This document shows, in pieces, positions 7,732-11,182 of a stretch of 11,182 bases of DNA. The notes beneath the pieces are model-generated. The model did no database searches. It had not been told where the DNA came from and saw only the letters and a program-made list of their open reading frames with translations. The DNA comes from Pholiota molesta. Its lineage: Eukaryota; Basidiomycota; Agaricomycetes; Agaricales; Strophariaceae. The translations under genes were made by a program, and so were the position numbers. Location: NCBI GenBank assembly GCA_014925825.1, contig JACGCK010000613.1:1-11182 (forward strand). Direction: 5' to 3'. The first letter of the stretch is position 1. Each line of letters starts with the position of its first letter.

Positions 7732-10700
7732 ATGGCTTTCTGGCCGAGAGACCAAAGGATCAAAAAATCAAAATCCACATCTATCAAACGTAATGCGGTG
7801 GCCCAGGAACACTCTCGAAGTTATCCCAACGTAGAACATGGACTACTTGGAGCTACAACTTTGTTTAACGATGATAACCACCATCTAAACTGGATTTTTG
7901 TTTCAAAGACTTCGAATTCTGTCAATGGTATGAATATCAAGCTTTCTTCACATCTTCACTGGAAATCCAATTCCTTTAGAATTCACTCAGAGACATCTCA
8001 AACTTGGAAAGCAGATCCAAGTTTTTCCTCCTACTCGTCCTCCACCCCCGAGAGTCCCAAAACAAGCATTAAGCAACGCGCGGAACAAGGTGTATGTTTT
8101 CTCATCAAATTCGTTGGCTCCAAGTCTTACAGGTTTTTTTGTTAGGCAAACTTTCTGAGGACCTATCTGCCTGATATTGAAATACCAGAAGAACTCATTC
8201 GAGATCAACTAATCGAGGATACTACATGGTCCCGAGAGCTTCAGAACTTTGACCCTTACTTAGGAGATATTGTAGACATATTCACGTTACGCAAAAACAA
8301 GAACACAGTCTATGCGACATTTCCTACTGGTGAAACGAATCGAGATCTAAGTAAGTGCATAGGAGCGCTTCTTTTTTTGCTTAACTCTGATCCTCGTGGA
8401 ATCAGATTATGCAACTATCGCGTACACTGACCCATCTCAAATCTTGTTTAAGCCATCTGGTACCCATTTGCATCGCTTTCCGACTCCCATTCAACAAATC
8501 GTATCATCCAAACATGAAAATGCTACTTCGGAAGGTAGGCTTAATAGATAGAATGACCGGCTTCTACGAAACTGAACATATTTTAGAAGCTAATATCGCT
8601 GTTCGCACCTATACTTCCACTAAATTATTCAATATTCAATGGAATAGCCGCCTTTCCAAGCCAATGCTCAGGGAAGACGCCACTTTAACACCTGAAGACG
8701 TGAACAACGAACCTATTGTCGACATGAAGTATTTAGGGAATGAACTTTTGGCTGTGGGGGACAGGGGTCCGTTTTTATATGTAATATATCCCACGGTGGA
8801 TCACCCATGTACGTTCCTTTAATCGCAATTCAGAACATTCTCAACGTTTTAGGTTTAGGCCTTTGTATGATCAACGCAAAAATTCGCCTTGCGGTAAAGA
8901 TCATTTTTGGCGTTTAGCTGGTGGTACCAGCTCCTCAGATTATTTCCTAATGGCGAGCAAGAGACTCCTCTACTTGGACACCAGGGTATGGACTTCTCAG
9001 AAATGTTGTTTAAACATTCTGATGACTTCTTTAGGCTGATTCTGCTGTTGATTTTCTCTCGTTTCCTATGGGCAATCATGTCTTGACTTCCATCGAAGAT
9101 TGTCATGCAAACAACATACTGTCTCTATGCTCTACGAATGAAATTATATGGATGGACATAAGATTCCCTCGTAATCCATTGCTCGCCTATGCTCATGGAA
9201 GGCAACATGATCGATACTTATCATCTCGGATCCTCGATTGTCAGCCAGACAATTGTGAGCCTTTTCTTTCTTTCTTTCTAGAGACTTGCCATTTTTGGGA
9301 TCTAACACCATTTTTCAGCGATAACTCTTCTAACGTCAAGAAATAACAGCTTGATCACAGCCTACGACGTCTCTTCGCCATCGAACAAACCTATTACGCT
9401 AAATTCATTGCCATATTGCTTACCATCGGATTATAGCATGTATCAAACACACGTTGGGCAACAAGTTGTTGAATTCAACAAATGCACTGCGTTAATAAGG
9501 GTATCTGAAAGTGAGGGTGTCATCTACAACGAGGTTCTCTTCCCGGAATCGGACCCTGAAATGTCCTACGCATTCGAAAGAACGCTTGGCATGAATAAAT
9601 TGGTGGAAATTTTGCAAACCTTGAGGACGATACTGGCCCATTCGGTCGTCAGGAGTATAGTCAAGTTGATCTTCAAGCAGCTTACGAAGGTAGAAATCAT
9701 TTGATCTATATCAGACTTGTCTAAGCCACTTAATATATAGCAATGTTTTATGAACACTTCCAAGGAACCCAAGAGTTTGAAGAACAAACCGCGGAAGCCG
9801 TTAACCAGATGCTGGACTACTTCCCATCCTACCTTATGCGCAAAGAATTCCCGACAGAATATATGCTAACTACGTGGGTATTTATTTGGTTCTACCACAC
9901 AAAATCTAACATGTTGGTCAGCTATGACATTGCATTTCGCGCAGGGGATGACGGCGACCGCGCTACTAAAGCCAGTTACCTGAATGAGAGTCTCGTGCAG
10001 TCGAAACGGGGTTACAACGCCCTGAAGCGAGGGATTTATCCCCCAAGTCAATCAAAGCTCCGTTACATCTATTCCTCTTGCCAACGCTTCAAAAGTTCGA
10101 CAAAAGTCTCTCCGCTGACCTCAATGAAATGGCAGACTACTTGCAAAAATTCAGACTCTCAGATGACGTAGAAAATGCCAGCCAAATTCGGGAGCACGAA
10201 GAGAATGCTTCTCGGCAACTCATCCTGGATCTTGCCCTTTCGTTCGATGTCTTTTCAGAAACGCCCGTCTCTAAATATGGGGAGGCTGTTCAAACGCTTG
10301 AAAATATGACGGAAGCTCTTTCCCTTGGTGATGAACCTCCTCCCATTGAATTTGGATATTTAAAACCTTTGAAGAAGAAAGACCTCTATGCGGCTAAAGA
10401 CAAAGAGGAATTGTCATGGTCTGGGCTAGATATGCCGATGGGAGTTCGACTACTCCTTCAAGGATGGGATACCTCCGACCCAGAAAGTTATGAGTATCAA
10501 GACCTCTATAAGGCGGCTGACGAACCCTCCCCCATGCAGTTCAAGAAGTCATATTCTCAGAGCCAGTCTCAAGTTTCCGTTATTCAAAGCCAACGCCCTC
10601 CTCAAGTCTGGCGTCGAACGTTACCGGATTTTCTCAGCCCAACCCTTTCAGAAGGGCGGCCCAAAAGTTCAATCCTCTCAAACTCCTACTCTATCTACTC

Positions 10701-10855
10701 TTGGCCCAACTCCCGAAAGCTCCCCGTTGCAGGCCACATTACGGTTCCTCGCAATCACAAGACATAATGGCCAGTACGCAAATTTTACCCGGTCCTCATG
10801 GAGGACGACCAGCGGAAAGAAGAAACCTCCAAAAAAGCGAATGGGAGGCTTTTGA
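7732..10855 (+). CDS. RRN6: RRN6-like RNA polymerase I core factor subunit, frameshifts present
   Basis: RRN6 (TAF1C in animals) is part of the core factor that recruits RNA polymerase I to the rDNA promoter in the nucleolus. Proposed exons: 7732-8091, 8146-8350, 8406-8534, 8587-8808, 8853-8985, 9035-9254, 9319-9689, 9741-9873, 9922-10855; introns 44-64 bp. Family traits: WPRDQR near the start, YPNVEHGLLGATTL, then FWRLAGGTSSSDYFLMASKR, LLYLDTR and CSTNEIIWMDIRFPRNPLL with AYAHGRQHDRYL in the propeller half; GPFGRQEYSQVDLQAAYE; a helical part (LSADLNEMADYLQKF, LILDLALSFDVF); a Ser/Gln-rich tail; and a basic KKKPPKKRMGGF end. Single missing bases are inferred near 8764-8767, 9601-9605, 10040-10044, 10600 and 10814. 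Exons sum to 2707 nt; five added bases give 904 codons, close to the 894 aa of the yeast protein. The tail at 10602-10814 is uncertain. Confidence 0.85.
8809..8852 (+). other. RRN6 intron 4 with two possible acceptors
   Basis: The donor is GTACGT at 8809. The acceptor is TTTTAG at 8852 (44 bp) or TTTAG at 8858 (50 bp). Both keep the frame and differ by two residues (Phe-Arg). The longer form matches the size of neighbouring introns better. Confidence 0.5.
9874..9921 (+). other. RRN6 intron 8, 48 bp, readable if retained
   Basis: Donor GTGGGT and acceptor TTGGTCAG. Removing it joins YMLTT to YDIAFRAGDDG. The intron is a multiple of three and holds no stop, so retention would add 16 residues in frame. 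Splicing is preferred because its borders and size match the other introns and the inserted residues look unlike the flanks. Confidence 0.6.
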
Positions 10856-11182
10856 TTGTTAAATATTTGATATGTATGTAGTGTATACAATGGAAAAATG
10901 TATTTGTCGGCCGTACATCGAGTCTGCTTTGTTTGAGCGACGAGTAACGACGAGTCACAGTCCGTCCGCGACTCCGCGTCTATTCGGTCAAGTGATATTC
11001 GCGTGATACGGCTTCTTTCAATCCTCGTGCCTCACCTTTCGCGGACTCTGGCCTGGCTTCGATTATAGGCTTCCCAACCTATACCCTTCGACTACACGTT
11101 CTCTCTTTTCGGTCTGCAAAACACGCCAGTTTGTCGTGCAAGGGCACGGAGCTGGACTTTGGGCCAGCCCAACAACCTGCTC
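10856..11182. other. RRN6 3' flank and possible leader of a gene beyond the window
   Basis: The first 60 bases are AT-rich (TTAAATATTTGATATGTATG) and suit a 3' end. From about 10921 to the window end there is no ATG on either strand. The sequence is CT-rich with two spaced ACGAGT copies (about 10941 and 10952), as expected of a promoter and leader. No frame or RNA gene is supported. Confidence 0.4.

Noticed and set aside
10602..10814. Fixing one reading frame for the RRN6 tail
   Set aside because: Frame with PSSLASNVTGFSQPNPF is open throughout, but a neighbouring frame gives a more typical Ser/Thr/Pro-rich stretch (SQTPTLSTLGPTPESS). I could not decide between two and four shifts here.
8764..10818. 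Explaining the RRN6 frame changes by extra introns
   Set aside because: At the shift points there is no GT...AG pair of usual length, and conserved protein runs on both sides with no gap.
1..11182. CRISPR array, tRNA, rRNA or a novel defence-like gene cluster
   Set aside because: No regular repeats with spacers, no tRNA-like TPsiC/anticodon arrangement, no rRNA sequence, and the recognisable genes are ordinary nuclear housekeeping genes.

Overview
The window looks like nuclear DNA of a filamentous fungus, most likely a basidiomycete (Agaricomycete-like). The reasons are genes split by many very short GT-AG introns (mostly 44-64 bp), AT-balanced base composition, and two recognisable fungal housekeeping genes: a mitochondrial ribosomal protein uL3m and an RRN6-like RNA polymerase I core factor subunit. 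Assignment below fungus level is inference from intron density; nothing here names a genus.

Layout. Positions 1-193 hold nothing recognisable. Positions 202-836 are a short non-autonomous DNA transposon with inverted ends and a perfect 8-bp target duplication, most like a hAT-type MITE. Positions 845-3330 (about 2.5 kb) have no gene I can support. A small four-exon gene of unknown function appears to lie at 3478-4256 (+). About 0.7 kb of converging 3' flank follows. Three linked genes then fill the right half: a leucine-rich-repeat-like protein (6095-4973, -), uL3m (7543-6352, -) and RRN6 (7732-10855, +). uL3m and RRN6 are head to head across a 188-bp shared promoter that carries two ACGCGT boxes. 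The last 330 bp are an ATG-free, CT-rich stretch that could be the leader of a gene beyond the window.

How the genes relate. The divergent pair joins a factor for rRNA transcription (RRN6) with a part of the mitochondrial ribosome (uL3m). Both serve ribosome production, so co-regulation from the shared promoter is plausible but is inference.

The most useful observation is about integrity. The uL3m gene reads cleanly through five exons. RRN6 needs at least five single-base shifts and the LRR-like gene needs one, every one in the direction of a missing base and several at G or C runs. Splice sites and flanking conserved protein are otherwise intact. Sequence or assembly error explains this better than gene decay, and it means other genes in the left half could be hidden by the same fault. 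I found no clear sign of a novel multi-gene system, CRISPR array, tRNA, rRNA or viral gene.
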